Shown here: positions 49,321 to 56,965 of the stretch, piece after piece | Layout of the letters: every line of letters begins with the position of its first letter | Position numbering within the stretch: the first letter of the stretch is position 1 | Assembly: GCA_910587825.1 (NCBI GenBank) | Contig: CAJUNJ010000004.1 | Location: 1 to 64,000 of the forward strand | From: an uncultured Christensenellaceae bacterium | GTDB taxonomy: Bacteria > Bacillota > Clostridia > Christensenellales > Borkfalkiaceae | Reading direction: 5' to 3' | Length of the DNA stretch: 64,000 bases | Notes under the pieces: generated by a model | Database searches by the model: none | What the model saw: the letters and a program-made list of their open reading frames with translations, nothing else | Told to the model about the DNA's origin: nothing | Program-made: the position numbers and the translations under genes

Positions 49321-49755
49321 TTAATCACTTTTCGCATATACTGTTATATTTATATATTTCAACTCTTCCAAATATGCGTAAATTTCACTAATTAATTTTT
49401 CGTCTTGCTTTTCGGTAGTAACCGTTACGCTGTCTACTTTAAAATTTCCGTTTTCGTAAATTACTTCGACAAGGCAACAGTCAATGTCCGGAAATTTTTC
49501 GTCAAGCAGCTTTTTTAACGCGGAACTTTGATTATCGGAGTATACCTCGCTTATGTAACCGTAATCATACATCGGTTCGCGGCTTGAAGAACTGCTTATT
49601 TTAAATATACCCGTTATCGGTTGTATAAGCACCAATATACAAGCCATTCTCATAACGAACGTAATCGTTTTATTCAATTTTCCTTCGGGAATTATAAGCG
49701 ATACCACCACTGATAAAAATATAACCCCTGCCGCAGTAATAAGATAAGTTTTCAT
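49321..49755 (-). CDS. spoIIIAF: Stage III sporulation protein AF
   Basis: SpoIIIAF is a mother-cell membrane protein of the SpoIIIA channel. The 144-residue protein has two N-terminal membrane segments (residues 2-20 and 31-51) and a soluble end with VTTEKQDEKLISEIYAYLEEL. The element supplies its last residue (Asp) and TAA stop. In the empty site it would end in Tyr and TGA at the same length, with the stop lying 17 nt into spoIIIAG. The insertion therefore preserves this reading frame but separates it from spoIIIAG. Confidence 0.9.
   Translation of the reverse strand: MKTYLITAAGVIFLSVVVSLIIPEGKLNKTITFVMRMACILVLIQPITGIFKISSSSSREPMYDYGYISEVYSDNQSSALKKLLDEKFPDIDCCLVEVIYENGNFKVDSVTVTTEKQDEKLISEIYAYLEELKYINITVYAKSD
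49327..49355 (+). repeat. Attachment site, right copy (29-bp direct repeat)
   Basis: Exact copy of 27735-27763. It forms most of the last 11 codons of spoIIIAF; the codon GAT and the stop TAA after it come from the element. Confidence 0.93.
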
Positions 49756-50945
49756 ATAAAGCTGTTTGCCGAATTAATTATAAGCATTATAATCAAAGCA
49801 TACATAAACGCAACAGTCAAAAGACCTGCAATAAAGTATTCCACGTCTTTAGACAGTTCTGAAAGAAGTCCGTATAAAGTTTTTTCCCCTATCGGCTGCA
49901 CGACTGCCCCGACTAATTTCAAAATCAGCGAAAACGCCGTGAGTAAAATTATCGGGCCTATAAGCTCAAATAAAAGTAAAACTATTCCGCACGTCCCTAC
50001 CGAGCTTTTGATAAGAAGTCCCGCGGAAGTAAGCATATCGAATCCGCTTGACAAAAAGTTGCCGACCATCGGCACGGAATTGCTTACAACGTATTTTGTC
50101 GCCTTGAAAATTATACCGTCAAACAGCGATGTAGCAGAACTTTGCATTGTTATAAAGATACTGAATACCGTGACGGTTATTCCTATCACCCACTTCATAA
50201 CGCTTTTGACAAGAGCGGTTACGCCCGAAAATGACATTTGGGCGTTTAGCTTTGACATAAAATTAAGTACTATTACGGCTATAGTCGCGGGAAATATAAA
50301 TCCGTTTATTATCTCTACCGCTCCGCCCGAGAGAAAAATTGCCGACGGCTGGTATATTGCCGCAGTGCTTGTACCGCCTGTAAGTACCGTCAGCGTTGCA
50401 AGTATGGGCGTTATTATTTCCACCTGCCTTTTAACGTTGTCGATGCACGCAATGCACTGCGAGATTATTCCCGTCAGCATAGATGAAATCAACAGTATTA
50501 TAAGCGAATAGCAGGCAAGATGAACAACCTTTGCGGTAGACTTACTCATAATACTGCCTTCGGCTGCGCTTACTATTGCCGACAGCAGCGCTACCGCCGC
50601 AACAGTTGCAAACGCGGGTATCAGTTCTATAACGTTTTTGAAAATAACAGAAAACAGTTCGCCCAGATAACTTCCGTAATCTGTTCCCAAATTGCCGCGT
50701 ATAAGATACTCTACTATTTCTTTTGCATTGCTGCCGAAATTAAATAAAAAATTACCGCTGTTTTCGTCAAGATATTTTTGAAGTTCCGACAGGTCGAGAT
50801 CTTCAAGCAAATCCGTAATACTTTGGTTTATTTGTATTTCGCCGTCGGAAGCGCCTTCGTCCGCAAATACGGCAATACCACCCGAAAATAAAATTGCCGA
50901 AAGCGATATTATTAATATGACAAGTAAAATTACACGCTTTTTCAT
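49752..50945 (-). CDS. spoIIIAE: Stage III sporulation protein AE
   Basis: SpoIIIAE is a large polytopic component of the SpoIIIA complex. The ATG at 50945 gives a signal-like start (MKKRVILLVILIISLSAILF), a length of 397 residues like the Bacillus protein, and an ATGA overlap with the spoIIIAD stop. A longer reading of 28 residues overlaps spoIIIAD. At least six hydrophobic segments follow a glycine-poor soluble region. It overlaps spoIIIAF by 4 nt. Confidence 0.92.
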   Translation of the reverse strand: MKKRVILLVILIISLSAILFSGGIAVFADEGASDGEIQINQSITDLLEDLDLSELQKYLDENSGNFLFNFGSNAKEIVEYLIRGNLGTDYGSYLGELFSVIFKNVIELIPAFATVAAVALLSAIVSAAEGSIMSKSTAKVVHLACYSLIILLISSMLTGIISQCIACIDNVKRQVEIITPILATLTVLTGGTSTAAIYQPSAIFLSGGAVEIINGFIFPATIAVIVLNFMSKLNAQMSFSGVTALVKSVMKWVIGITVTVFSIFITMQSSATSLFDGIIFKATKYVVSNSVPMVGNFLSSGFDMLTSAGLLIKSSVGTCGIVLLLFELIGPIILLTAFSLILKLVGAVVQPIGEKTLYGLLSELSKDVEYFIAGLLTVAFMYALIIMLIINSANSFI

Positions 50946-51334
50946 ACAAGATTTATCAGGGACAGTATTATACGGTAAGTACTGTTTATTATCGGAACGG
51001 ATACTACGAAAATGATTATTTTTCCGCACAGGATAAGCTTGTCCGCCACGCTTTCAAATCCGAGTTCTTTAATGGACCCTGCCGTAAGTTCGACAAGAAA
51101 ACCTATGCCTATTATTTTGAAAATTATTCTTATTATCTCGTTGTCGATTCCCGCGCCTTGCGTAAAAGATTTTATAAACTCTACGCTTTCCGAAAGATAG
51201 TCGAACGAATATAAAAACATTATAATTCCGCCTGCCGTTAAACAGAGCGGAACAAGATCCGACTTATGGCTTTTTAAAATAAACGCGCTTACAGCTGTTA
51301 TTACCGCTATACAGCACAAACGGAAAATATACAT
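50942..51334 (-). CDS. spoIIIAD: Stage III sporulation protein AD
   Basis: The 130-residue protein has four membrane segments and a soluble loop with FTQGAGIDNEIIRIIFKIIGIGFLVE, as in SpoIIIAD. SpoIIIAC and AD belong to one family and lie in tandem with a 1-bp overlap. It acts in the mother-cell membrane during engulfment. Confidence 0.92.
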   Translation of the reverse strand: MYIFRLCCIAVITAVSAFILKSHKSDLVPLCLTAGGIIMFLYSFDYLSESVEFIKSFTQGAGIDNEIIRIIFKIIGIGFLVELTAGSIKELGFESVADKLILCGKIIIFVVSVPIINSTYRIILSLINLV

Positions 51335-51531
51335 CAGAATAAATCAAATAGCTGTCTTATCTGCGTAAACAAGTCGGCTATCATTGATATTACTACCGTC
51401 AGTACGATAATAAGACCTACAAGACTTACAAGCGTAGCAATGTCGTCCCTGTCGGATTTTTTTAGTACCTGACAGATTATTGTAACGATTATGCCGACAA
51501 CGGCAATTTTGAAAATAATACTTATATCCAT
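51334..51531 (-). CDS. spoIIIAC: Stage III sporulation protein AC
   Basis: The 65-residue protein has two membrane segments (about residues 5-22 and 33-56) joined by KKSDRDDIATLVSL, the family hallmark. It sits between spoIIIAB and spoIIIAD with single-base overlaps. Confidence 0.93.
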   Translation of the reverse strand: MDISIIFKIAVVGIIVTIICQVLKKSDRDDIATLVSLVGLIIVLTVVISMIADLFTQIRQLFDLF

Positions 51532-51956
51532 TATGCAAGCAGGACAGCCGCCAAAACCCCGATTAAAAAGAAAATTTTAATATACAGAGAATTATATTTT
51601 TTATAATCGGCAAAACTGTCGTCCTTATATTTTTTTAACGCCGACTTCCTTTCGTTAAGATAATCAACCTGTGAAAGTGCATCGGTTTTACCCAAGTTCC
51701 GCGTGTATTCGCACATAAATTCTTTATCGCTTCCACCCAACGGATATTCACCCTTTAAAATCTGAGGGACGAATTTAAAAGGTTCGGCAATCTTATCTAT
51801 CGAAGACCTTGAATATTTCAAAGTTAAAATAAGCTGTTCGTTAAATTCGTATAACTCTGAAAAAACCAACATTCTTTTCTTTTTATTTGCCGACAGAAAG
51901 GGTCCTATCGACGTTATCAGAATTGCCACTGCAATAAGAATTAAAATTTTTATCAT
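51531..51956 (-). CDS. spoIIIAB: Stage III sporulation protein AB
   Basis: The 141-residue protein has an N-terminal membrane segment (residues 3-20), a helical middle and a C-terminal membrane segment with the pattern expected of SpoIIIAB, which resembles a type II secretion GspF-like platform. It overlaps spoIIIAA by 74 nt, unusually long for this operon. It is shorter than the roughly 171 residues of the Bacillus protein. Confidence 0.85.
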   Translation of the reverse strand: MIKILILIAVAILITSIGPFLSANKKKRMLVFSELYEFNEQLILTLKYSRSSIDKIAEPFKFVPQILKGEYPLGGSDKEFMCEYTRNLGKTDALSQVDYLNERKSALKKYKDDSFADYKKYNSLYIKIFFLIGVLAAVLLA

Positions 51957-52788
51957 ATATTTTTGGCGGTAACCCTATCCCGACAAGTTCGGCATAATAT
52001 TCAAACGGCATAGTTTTCAACAACGCTTTATTGCATATATGCGAAGAAGCTATGACATATATTCCGCAGTCTGCGGCATACCGCATTGCGCTTATGTCGT
52101 CTTCGCCGTAAAGCTCGTCGGTAATTATTATCTGAGGCTTCATTGCCCTTACCGCGCTTGCAATGGCGTTTTTCTTATTGTTACAACGAACAACGTCAAC
52201 TTTGTCGCCGAGATTAAACCCGTTGCCCGAACAGTTAATCGCTGCTATTTCATTGCGTTCATCGAATATAAGGATATTGTTTACACCCCTGTTGCTTAGA
52301 CTTAACGCAATATCTCTTAACATAGTTGTCTTGCCGAGTCCCGGTTTTGAAAACAACAAAGTACTGTGTAAACTTTCCGCAAATAAATTTGTTACCAAAT
52401 AATTTGCGCAGCCTTCTACGTTGTGCGGTATTCTGACGTTAAGCGATGTAAGATTTTTTATTGTCTGGACTTGTCCGTTCTGAGTGACGTACTCTCCCGC
52501 TATACCTATTCTTATTCCGTGCCCGACGGTAATAAAACCGTTTTTAATCTGTTCGACGTAACTGTATACGCTACCGCCGGTTGCGGAATTTAAAATGGGT
52601 TCTATTTCTCCCGCCGTTATCGCCCCGCGTCTGTTATCAGAAATACCAAACGCATTTATATAAGAATACTTGCCCTTATATTCAACCGTTACGGGCTGTC
52701 CGCGCCTTAGTCTGATTTCCGTTATATAGTTAAAATTAAGATTGTCTAACGCTTCTTTTATATCGGCGGGCAGAAAGGACAAACTCAT
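51883..52788 (-). CDS. spoIIIAA: Stage III sporulation protein AA (ATPase)
   Basis: SpoIIIAA is the AAA-type ATPase that powers the SpoIIIA complex. The 301-residue protein has Walker A in FSKPGLGKTTMLRD near residue 147, Walker B in QIIITDELYGEDD near 219 and the family IFDERNEIAA region between. Its C-terminal end overlaps spoIIIAB. No good ribosome-binding site is seen before the ATG. The promoter of the whole operon should lie in the 90 bp upstream, shared with a divergent lipoprotein gene. Confidence 0.94.
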   Translation of the reverse strand: MSLSFLPADIKEALDNLNFNYITEIRLRRGQPVTVEYKGKYSYINAFGISDNRRGAITAGEIEPILNSATGGSVYSYVEQIKNGFITVGHGIRIGIAGEYVTQNGQVQTIKNLTSLNVRIPHNVEGCANYLVTNLFAESLHSTLLFSKPGLGKTTMLRDIALSLSNRGVNNILIFDERNEIAAINCSGNGFNLGDKVDVVRCNNKKNAIASAVRAMKPQIIITDELYGEDDISAMRYAADCGIYVIASSHICNKALLKTMPFEYYAELVGIGLPPKIYDKNFNSYCSGNSDNVDRTLSVGK

Positions 52789-52810
52789 ACTCTAATTTAT
52801 TTCAAAGGAT

Positions 52811-52843
52811 AAAAAAAAAGAACGTTTAAACCGTTCATTTTTT
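52811..52843. terminator. Possible bidirectional terminator between spoIIIAA and the lipoprotein gene
   Basis: GAACG (52820-52824) pairs with CGTTC (52832-52836), with A9/T9 on the left and a T6 run on the right. It looks like a terminator on both strands although the flanking genes are divergent. The short stem keeps this tentative. Confidence 0.35.
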
Positions 52844-52872
52844 ATGATAATTTATAAATTATGTGATATAAT
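52844..52872 (+). promoter_or_regulatory. Promoter of the InlB-repeat lipoprotein gene
   Basis: ATGATA (52844-52849), 17 bp and a perfect TATAAT (52867-52872). The start site would fall on the ATG at 52879, giving a leaderless message. Confidence 0.6.
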
Positions 52873-52878
52873 TAAAAT

Positions 52879-53919
52879 ATGCTTTCACAAATGAAAATCA
52901 AACTGCTTTTTTTGACGCTGTTATTGTTTTGTATTTCGATAGTATTTTTTGCCGGCTGCGCAAAAAACAAATACATTGTAACGTTTTACGTCGACGGCGA
53001 AGTTTATACTACAGTTACTGCCGTAAACGGTAAGTTTACGTTACCCGACGACCCTCTGCGCGACGGATTTACATTTAGCGGCTGGTTTACCGACGAAAGC
53101 TATTCCGTGATGTGGAAAAACGAAAATTGCCAAACGCAATCAGACTTGAACCTGTACGGCTTTCAAACAAAAAACAGCATAAACACTTTAAAAGCCGAAT
53201 TTTATGACGGTAACCAACTTTTAGACGTTCAAAATATTGTCTATGGCGAAAAAATTTCCGAACCCGATAAACCCGTTAAGGACGGATATAATTTTGCAGG
53301 CTGGTTTGCTGACGGTGTTCTTTTTAATTTTGACAGCGCCGTAGAACGGGATTTGGTTCTTTTTGCAAAATTCGAAGCCGTGACGTACACCGTAAAATTT
53401 ATTGACGGCGAAACGGTTATCGGCGAAGAAAGTTATACCGCCGAAGATAAAAACATCACAGTTCCCGTTCCTCCCCAAAAGGAATATTATGATAGTTGCT
53501 GGGAAGATTTTTCATTAACTTTAGGTAACATGGAAGTTAAAGTTATTTATACTCCGATAATCTACACGGTTACTTTCGACTGCGGCAACGGCAATGTCTA
53601 TGCCCGCCAATATTCTGTCGAGAACCAAGTTATTACCCCTCCGCCTGTTCCGTTACGCACAGGTTATACGGGTAGCTGGAATGAATATGAACTGAATTTT
53701 TGCGATATCACGGTCAATGCGTCCTATACTTTAATATTATATAAAGCGACTTTTATAGCCGACGGTGAAACCGTTAAAGTAGGATATTTTACAATAGAAG
53801 ATATGACCGTGACCGAACCCGCAATACCGCAAAAAAACGGCTTTTCGGCTAAATGGGAAAGGTACGTCCTTAAACCTGAGGATATTACCATTAAAGCGGA
53901 ATACACAAGAATTCATTAA
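52879..53919 (+). CDS. Lipoprotein with InlB-type B-repeats
   Basis: The 346-residue protein has a lipoprotein signal peptide ending in FFAGC with the lipid-carrying Cys27. At least four Listeria-Bacteroides (InlB B) repeats follow: each has VTFYVDGEVYTT-like strands, a P-x-x-P turn and an F-GWF motif (DGFTFSGWF, DGYNFAGWF), or a more diverged form toward the C-terminus. Such repeats form beta-grasp stalks on surface proteins. The function of this one is unknown. An alternative ATG lies at 52891. Confidence 0.85.
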   Translation: MLSQMKIKLLFLTLLLFCISIVFFAGCAKNKYIVTFYVDGEVYTTVTAVNGKFTLPDDPLRDGFTFSGWFTDESYSVMWKNENCQTQSDLNLYGFQTKNSINTLKAEFYDGNQLLDVQNIVYGEKISEPDKPVKDGYNFAGWFADGVLFNFDSAVERDLVLFAKFEAVTYTVKFIDGETVIGEESYTAEDKNITVPVPPQKEYYDSCWEDFSLTLGNMEVKVIYTPIIYTVTFDCGNGNVYARQYSVENQVITPPPVPLRTGYTGSWNEYELNFCDITVNASYTLILYKATFIADGETVKVGYFTIEDMTVTEPAIPQKNGFSAKWERYVLKPEDITIKAEYTRIH

Positions 53920-53933
53920 AATCCGGAGATAAT

Positions 53934-54245
53934 ATGGCAACAAATTCAGATTACATACTTTTTGTCTGCGGACAAATAAATAAGAAATTTGAAGTAACGT
54001 ATAAAAAAATGTTCGGCGAATATATGGTTTACGTCAACGCCAAACCCGTTCTTCTTGTTTGCGACAACTGTGTTTATGTTAAAAAATTAACTCAACTTGA
54101 AAACTTTATGGCAAACGCCGAATGCGGTATCCCGTATAATGGCGCAAAAGAACATTATATTCTCGATATTGAAAATACAGAGCTTTGCGACAGCGTAATT
54201 GAAATTCTTGAACAAATTACTCCGTTGCCTAAAAAGAGAAAATGA
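53934..54245 (+). CDS. TfoX N-terminal domain protein
   Basis: The 103-residue protein has the TfoX N-terminal domain pattern KKMFGEYMVYVNAKPVLLVCDNCVYVK and IPYNGAKEHYILD. In Gammaproteobacteria the domain belongs to a competence regulator, but free-standing copies in Firmicutes are of unknown role. CGGAG precedes the ATG by 6 nt. It follows the lipoprotein by 14 bp and probably shares its transcript. Confidence 0.85.
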   Translation: MATNSDYILFVCGQINKKFEVTYKKMFGEYMVYVNAKPVLLVCDNCVYVKKLTQLENFMANAECGIPYNGAKEHYILDIENTELCDSVIEILEQITPLPKKRK

Positions 54246-54254
54246 CAATTATAA

Positions 54255-54283
54255 AAAGAGTTGACATAAGTCAGCTCTTTTTT
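54255..54283. terminator. Bidirectional terminator, tfoX-like / yjbR-like
   Basis: AAAGAGTTGAC (54255-54265) pairs with GTCAGCTCTTT (54270-54280) with one G-U pair and TTT following. The stop codon of the yjbR-like gene lies inside the stem. Confidence 0.8.
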
Positions 54284-54936
54284 GCTAAGTCGTAACTGTT
54301 TTGCAAATAATCAAAAATAACGTCCAGCGGTACACTGCCGTCGAGAATTATAGTAAACCAATGTTTTTTATTCATATGATAGGCGGGAAAATAATTTTTA
54401 TTGTCTATCAAATCTTCAAGCTTTTCGGGCTGTATCCGCAAATCTATCACTTCGGCAATTTCGTCCGAATCAAAACCGAGTTTGCGCTTAGATACGGAAA
54501 GAACTGCCGCATACCACTTTTTATTGTCTTTTCTCCGCCAGACGGCATTTCCGGAAAATTTTTCCCATAAAAATTCTAGCTCGTCACCGTAAAAGTCTTT
54601 AACAGCCGCAATCAATTCCTTTGTGCAATCGTTTTTAAAAATTTCAACGTCGAAACATTGTTCCGCAATTTCTTTTAACGCATTTTCGTAATCCGTCCTT
54701 ACCTGCCCTACAAACCCGCCCGAAGCGCCGTCGATAAGATGCAATGTATACGGTTCGTTTAAATTGTCGTCGATAACCTCTGAAAAAATCTGTCCCAGAT
54801 TATTTACAGTAACAGTCAATAAAAACCCGCAACCTGAAAGCCTTTTGGTTATAATAAAATTTCCACCGGCACGCTTAAAACCGTAAGCCGTAAGTTTGCC
54901 GAAATTAGCTTTTTTGAATTTAAAAAAATCGTTCAT
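54271..54936 (-). CDS. MmcQ/YjbR-family protein
   Basis: The 221-residue protein has a C-terminal MmcQ/YjbR domain (about residues 95-216) with NAVWRRKDNKKWYAAVLSV, DLRIQPEKLEDLI and YHMNKKHWFTIILDG motifs. The N-terminal part (about residues 1-85) is a separate region I do not recognise. YjbR-type proteins have a DNA-binding-like CyaY fold; function is unknown. Confidence 0.8.
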   Translation of the reverse strand: MNDFFKFKKANFGKLTAYGFKRAGGNFIITKRLSGCGFLLTVTVNNLGQIFSEVIDDNLNEPYTLHLIDGASGGFVGQVRTDYENALKEIAEQCFDVEIFKNDCTKELIAAVKDFYGDELEFLWEKFSGNAVWRRKDNKKWYAAVLSVSKRKLGFDSDEIAEVIDLRIQPEKLEDLIDNKNYFPAYHMNKKHWFTIILDGSVPLDVIFDYLQNSYDLAKKS

Positions 54937-55053
54937 ACGGTGAATAAGTCCTCCAATTACTTAAATTCCGCATATCTGAATTTATACCCGTAATTAATTT
55001 TACTATAATTTGAAAACCAATTCAAGTAATGATAGCCTGAAATAGTTTAAAGA

Positions 55054-55545
55054 TTATAAAGTAACCATTGTATAAATAATTACTCCGAGAACTACGGCGA
55101 AAATTGCAACACGCGATAAGACGTAAGGAATAATTAATTTTTTAATTTGCAAACGTTTATATCTCGGTTTTGATAATATACCGAATATTACATAACCCGC
55201 CATTCCGATTAAACTGCCGATATTTAATAACGGCAGCTTCAAAAAATAAGCTAATAAAGTGAACAATACAGTCAAACCTAAAAAAACTATTGCGACGTAG
55301 TAGCAGCTTTTTGCAACTTTTTCGTCAAGTATTTTTTTGTTTTCAATATCTTCATCGGAAATCAAATCGTCTATTTTTATATTGAAAAGATTCGATATCG
55401 CTTTAAGGCTGTCAATACTCGGAAACCCTTTGTCAGTCTCCCATTTAGAAATTGCCGTACGCGTAACAAAAATTTTATCTGCTAACTGTTCTTGCGTAAG
55501 TCCGTTATCGTTTCTCAATTTTTTTAATTTTTCGCCAAAAGTCAT
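55054..55545 (-). CDS. XRE-family regulator with membrane segments
   Basis: Residues 4-60 form a helix-turn-helix (LKKLRNDNGLTQEQLADKIFVTRTAISKWE). The rest has three hydrophobic segments (about residues 81-103, 107-122 and 140-160). Regulators of this layout sense envelope signals in several Firmicutes, but the target here is unknown. A GGAGG site precedes the ATG and a promoter lies at 55572-55600. Confidence 0.85.
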   Translation of the reverse strand: MTFGEKLKKLRNDNGLTQEQLADKIFVTRTAISKWETDKGFPSIDSLKAISNLFNIKIDDLISDEDIENKKILDEKVAKSCYYVAIVFLGLTVLFTLLAYFLKLPLLNIGSLIGMAGYVIFGILSKPRYKRLQIKKLIIPYVLSRVAIFAVVLGVIIYTMVTL

Positions 55546-55571
55546 ATTATACCTCCGAAAATCTTAAATAA

Positions 55572-55600
55572 ATTATAACATTGCAAACCGCAAAAGTCAC
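55572..55600 (-). promoter_or_regulatory. Promoter of the XRE regulator gene
   Basis: On the minus strand GTGACT (55595-55600), 17 bp and a perfect TATAAT (55572-55577). The start site would be near 55565, 20 nt before the ATG. Confidence 0.55.
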
Positions 55601-55702
55601 GACACTGTTAATCACATTGGCAAATGTTAAATAAATTCACTGTACCGTATAAATAAAGTTTTATACCGTTTATATTAAATATTGCTTTGGCCGCAAAAAA
55701 TA

Positions 55703-55740
55703 ATAGCTCCGCATCTGACCGCCGTCAGATGCGGAGCTAT
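55703..55740 (-). terminator. Terminator of the carA-carB/dapF-iscS-thiI operon
   Basis: A perfect 17-bp stem (55703-55719 and 55724-55740, core GCTCCGCATCTGAC, 4-nt loop) lies 69 bp past the thiI stop. On the minus strand it is followed by TATTTTTT. The stem is the longest in the window. Confidence 0.88.
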
Positions 55741-55809
55741 AAGTTCGCTGAAAATAATTAAAAACCCTTAAAAGCGTCTTAGCAATATTGCATCGCTATT
55801 TGGTTTTCA

Positions 55810-56964
55810 TCATAAATTTAACACTTCAAGGCTTGCCATCGCTTCGTCAATTAAAGCTTCAACATCAAGCTCATTCTCTTCTTCAATCACGTCCGCAAGT
55901 TTTGGACGCGTTATCGGATGCTTCGGCAAAAATACCGTACAACAATCTTCATAAGGTTCGATAGATTTTTCATAAGTTCCTATCGCCCTGCTGCGTTCTA
56001 TTATTTCATCTTTGTCAAAGCCGCAAAGCGGACGCATTACAGGCAATGTTTTAACGACGCTGTTGGAAGAAGTAATTCCTTCGACGGTCTGGCTTGCAAC
56101 CTGCGCAATACTTTCACCGGTAATAAGACACTGCGCCCCGCTTTTTAAGGCAATTCTTTCCGCAATACGCATCATAAAACGTCTTAAAAGAGTTACCATA
56201 TAATCTCCGTTGCACTTCTTATGAATTTCTTCTTGTATATGAGTAACCGAAATTATATTAAGTTTTGTACCGCAGGTATAAGAAGATAAGATTTTAGCCA
56301 AATCAATAACCTTTTCTTTTGCCTGCATATTTGTGTACGGGTAACTGTGAAAATGAATGCAGTCTACACACATACCCCGCTTGGCTATCATATGACCCGC
56401 CACGGGACTGTCTATACCTCCGGAAATAAGCAACATAGCCTTTCCGGCAGTACCGACAGGCATTCCGCCGGAACCTTTGAAAAATTCGTTGAATACAAGC
56501 GCAGTACCGTTCTCACGTAAATCTATATTGATTATAAACTTAGGATTGTGAACGTCGACTTTAATGTTCTTGTTTGAATCAAGCAATCTTCCGCCAATCT
56601 CTGCGCTTATCTGCATAGAATTTAACCGGAATTTTTTGTCGGCACGGTGGGTTTCGACTTTAAAGGTACCGCTATCAAACGATACATCCTTAGCAGCAGT
56701 AAATATTTCGTCCATATCGGCGCCGACTTTAAAGCCAACGCTGAACGAATGGATGCCGAAAACCCTTTTAAGCCTTTCAAGAATAACTTCCGTATCTACA
56801 CTGTTAAAATTCTCAATCAGATACCGACCGCTACTGCGGTGAATTTCGTGCCTTATTCCTTTAAGGCTTTTCTCCATATTAACTGCAAAAACCCGCTCGA
56901 ACCAGCCCCTGTTTTTACCCTTTAAATGAATTTCCGCATAGCGGATTATTATTACTTTTTCCAT
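55810..56964 (-). CDS. thiI: tRNA 4-thiouridine synthase / thiamine sulfur carrier ThiI
   Basis: ThiI adenylates U8 of tRNA and inserts sulfur; it also works in thiazole synthesis. The 384-residue protein has the ferredoxin-like and THUMP domains (about residues 1-165) and the PP-loop SGGIDSPVAGHMIAKRG near residue 178. It lacks a C-terminal rhodanese domain, as is common in Firmicutes. The CCTVFLP motif near the end carries a conserved cysteine. It lies 1 bp after the cysteine desulfurase gene, its likely sulfur donor. Confidence 0.95.
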   Translation of the reverse strand: MEKVIIIRYAEIHLKGKNRGWFERVFAVNMEKSLKGIRHEIHRSSGRYLIENFNSVDTEVILERLKRVFGIHSFSVGFKVGADMDEIFTAAKDVSFDSGTFKVETHRADKKFRLNSMQISAEIGGRLLDSNKNIKVDVHNPKFIINIDLRENGTALVFNEFFKGSGGMPVGTAGKAMLLISGGIDSPVAGHMIAKRGMCVDCIHFHSYPYTNMQAKEKVIDLAKILSSYTCGTKLNIISVTHIQEEIHKKCNGDYMVTLLRRFMMRIAERIALKSGAQCLITGESIAQVASQTVEGITSSNSVVKTLPVMRPLCGFDKDEIIERSRAIGTYEKSIEPYEDCCTVFLPKHPITRPKLADVIEEENELDVEALIDEAMASLEVLNL

Positions 56965-56965
56965 A

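Larger units (their letters stand above)
27735..49355. mobile_element. 21.6-kb integrative element inside the spoIIIA operon
   Basis: Two identical 29-bp repeats bound a block whose genes all lie on the plus strand, opposite to the spoIIIA genes on both sides. The right end has a tyrosine integrase and an excisionase-like gene next to the attachment site. The body encodes a phage-like replication and nucleotide-metabolism set. No capsid, portal, terminase, tail, holin, endolysin, relaxase or type IV secretion gene is seen. It could be a satellite-like element, a prophage that has lost its virion genes, or a developmentally excised sporulation insertion. Boundaries are firm; the lifestyle is inferred. 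Confidence 0.93.

Noticed and set aside
27735..49355. Integrative conjugative element
   Set aside because: The integrase is Tn916-like, but no relaxase, coupling protein or secretion gene is visible.
52811..52872. Sigma-E promoter of the spoIIIA operon in the divergent gap
   Set aside because: Only poor matches with wrong spacing were found, so no position is claimed even though a promoter must lie nearby.
55703..55740. Mobile REP-like or MITE element
   Set aside because: The perfect 17-bp stem occurs once in the window, has a U-rich end and lies after thiI, so a terminator explains it.
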